5,797 nt of DNA from Bacillota bacterium (GTDB taxonomy: Bacteria > Bacillota > Clostridia > Acetivibrionales > DTU013), in NCBI GenBank assembly GCA_023409615.1, contig JAEYRF010000020.1, positions 1 to 5,797 of the forward strand. The letters are read 5' to 3'. A program made the translations under genes and the position numbers. A model generated the notes under the pieces. That model was not told where the DNA came from. It saw nothing but the letters and a program-made list of their open reading frames with translations, and did no database searches. Below are positions 5,425 to 5,797 of the stretch, piece after piece (within the stretch, counting starts at the first letter, position 1; every line of letters starts with the position of its first letter).

Positions 5425-5797
5425 GTGAGAGAAGGAATGTTTAGAAATTTATCAGGATGCGCGATATCGGGCATTTTTTCGAAATCCGGCGAACGGTTTT
5501 CCGGAAAACGTATCATTGATTCCATCGCTTCCATGCACGACCGTTCGAACGGTCTGGGCGGAGGTTTCGCAGCCTATGGCATTTATCCGGAGTATAAGGA
5601 ATACTATGCTTTTCATATTTTTTATGATGATCATACTGCAAAAAAGGAAGGCGAAATGTTTCTGGAGGAGCATTTTGATATAATCAATCTATCAAAGATA
5701 CCTACAAAAAAGACTCCTGAAATAACAGATGAGCCTCTTATCTGGAGATACTTTGTAACTCCATTGCCTACAAAGCTTGCCGATAGCCAGGTGGATG
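5425..5797 (+). CDS. Class II glutamine amidotransferase, GltB1-like, N-terminal part (3' end outside window)
   Basis: Probable glutaminase subunit that releases ammonia from glutamine for a partner, most likely a split glutamate synthase; the partner genes would lie to the right. The first 124 codons are visible. Counting from the GTG, GCAISGIFS (11-19) contains C12, the expected N-terminal nucleophile of class II amidotransferases. The block HDRSNGLGGGFAAYGIYPEY (38-57) is typical of the archaeal/clostridial GltB1-like family, followed by YAFHIFYDD (61-69), FDIINLSKIP (84-93) and TDEPLIWRYF (101-110). Full-length relatives run to roughly 350-370 residues (from memory). If C12 is the nucleophile, the preceding 11 residues must be removed as a short propeptide, or seven residues if translation starts at the ATG at 5437. 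The gene is divergent from glutamine synthetase, under its own strong promoter and structured leader. GOGAT and GS side by side fits one assimilation cycle. The acceptor reaction is inferred. Confidence 0.85.
   Translation, partial: MREGMFRNLSGCAISGIFSKSGERFSGKRIIDSIASMHDRSNGLGGGFAAYGIYPEYKEYYAFHIFYDDHTAKKEGEMFLEEHFDIINLSKIPTKKTPEITDEPLIWRYFVTPLPTKLADSQVD

Noticed and set aside
5199..5444. 81-codon plus-strand open frame in the intergenic region
   Set aside because: It begins in the A-rich spacer upstream of the strong promoter at 5284-5312, runs through the promoter and leader structure, has Lys/Gln/Ile-rich composition from A-tracts, and overlaps the amidotransferase start in another frame.
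1..5797. tRNA, rRNA, CRISPR array, insertion sequence or attachment site
   Set aside because: No cloverleaf, rRNA block, regularly spaced repeats, transposase frame or flanking terminal repeats were seen.

Overview
The window looks like a nitrogen-assimilation locus from an anaerobic, fibre-degrading Firmicute. Lachnospiraceae or a close clostridial relative is the best guess, made from protein style: a type III glutamine synthetase, a clostridial-type ammonium transporter fused to PII, a GH120 xylosidase, strong AGGAG-type ribosome binding sites and moderate to low GC. This is an inference, because no rRNA or marker gene is present.

Layout, left to right. Positions 1-892 (minus) hold the N-terminal 297 codons of a GH120-type beta-xylosidase, cut by the window edge. 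Positions 893-1062 are an AT-rich gap with two inverted repeats and only a weak promoter. Positions 1063-2835 (minus) encode a 590-residue ammonium channel with a complete PII (GlnB/GlnK) domain fused to its C-terminus. Positions 2875-5037 (minus) encode the 720-residue type III glutamine synthetase. Only 39 bp separate the synthetase from the transporter, and they probably form one operon read right to left. Positions 5038-5424 are a divergent control region. Positions 5425-5797 (plus) hold the start of a class II glutamine amidotransferase of the split glutamate synthase (GltB1-like) type, cut by the right edge.

Together the genes import ammonium (Amt-PII), fix it into glutamine (GSIII) and probably pass the glutamine amide on through a GOGAT-like amidotransferase. 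The xylosidase is a carbon-catabolic neighbour with no obvious link.

The most interesting part is the divergent control region. Both outward promoters are near-consensus (TTGACA-17-TATACT and TTGACT-17-TATAAT). In both transcripts the hexamer AAAGGC begins exactly 14 nt after the last base of the -10 box. In both it is flanked by 4-bp complementary arms that differ between the two sides but still pair (CAGC/GCTG and GAAC/GTTC). In both, the loop is also complementary to a downstream GCCTTT, which closes a larger hairpin. On the synthetase side that larger hairpin ends in a T7 run and is a textbook intrinsic terminator in the 5' leader. This suggests paired attenuators controlled by one trans-acting factor. 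An A1/G4 hexaloop is what ANTAR-domain antiterminators recognise, but the usual second hexaloop hairpin is not seen here.
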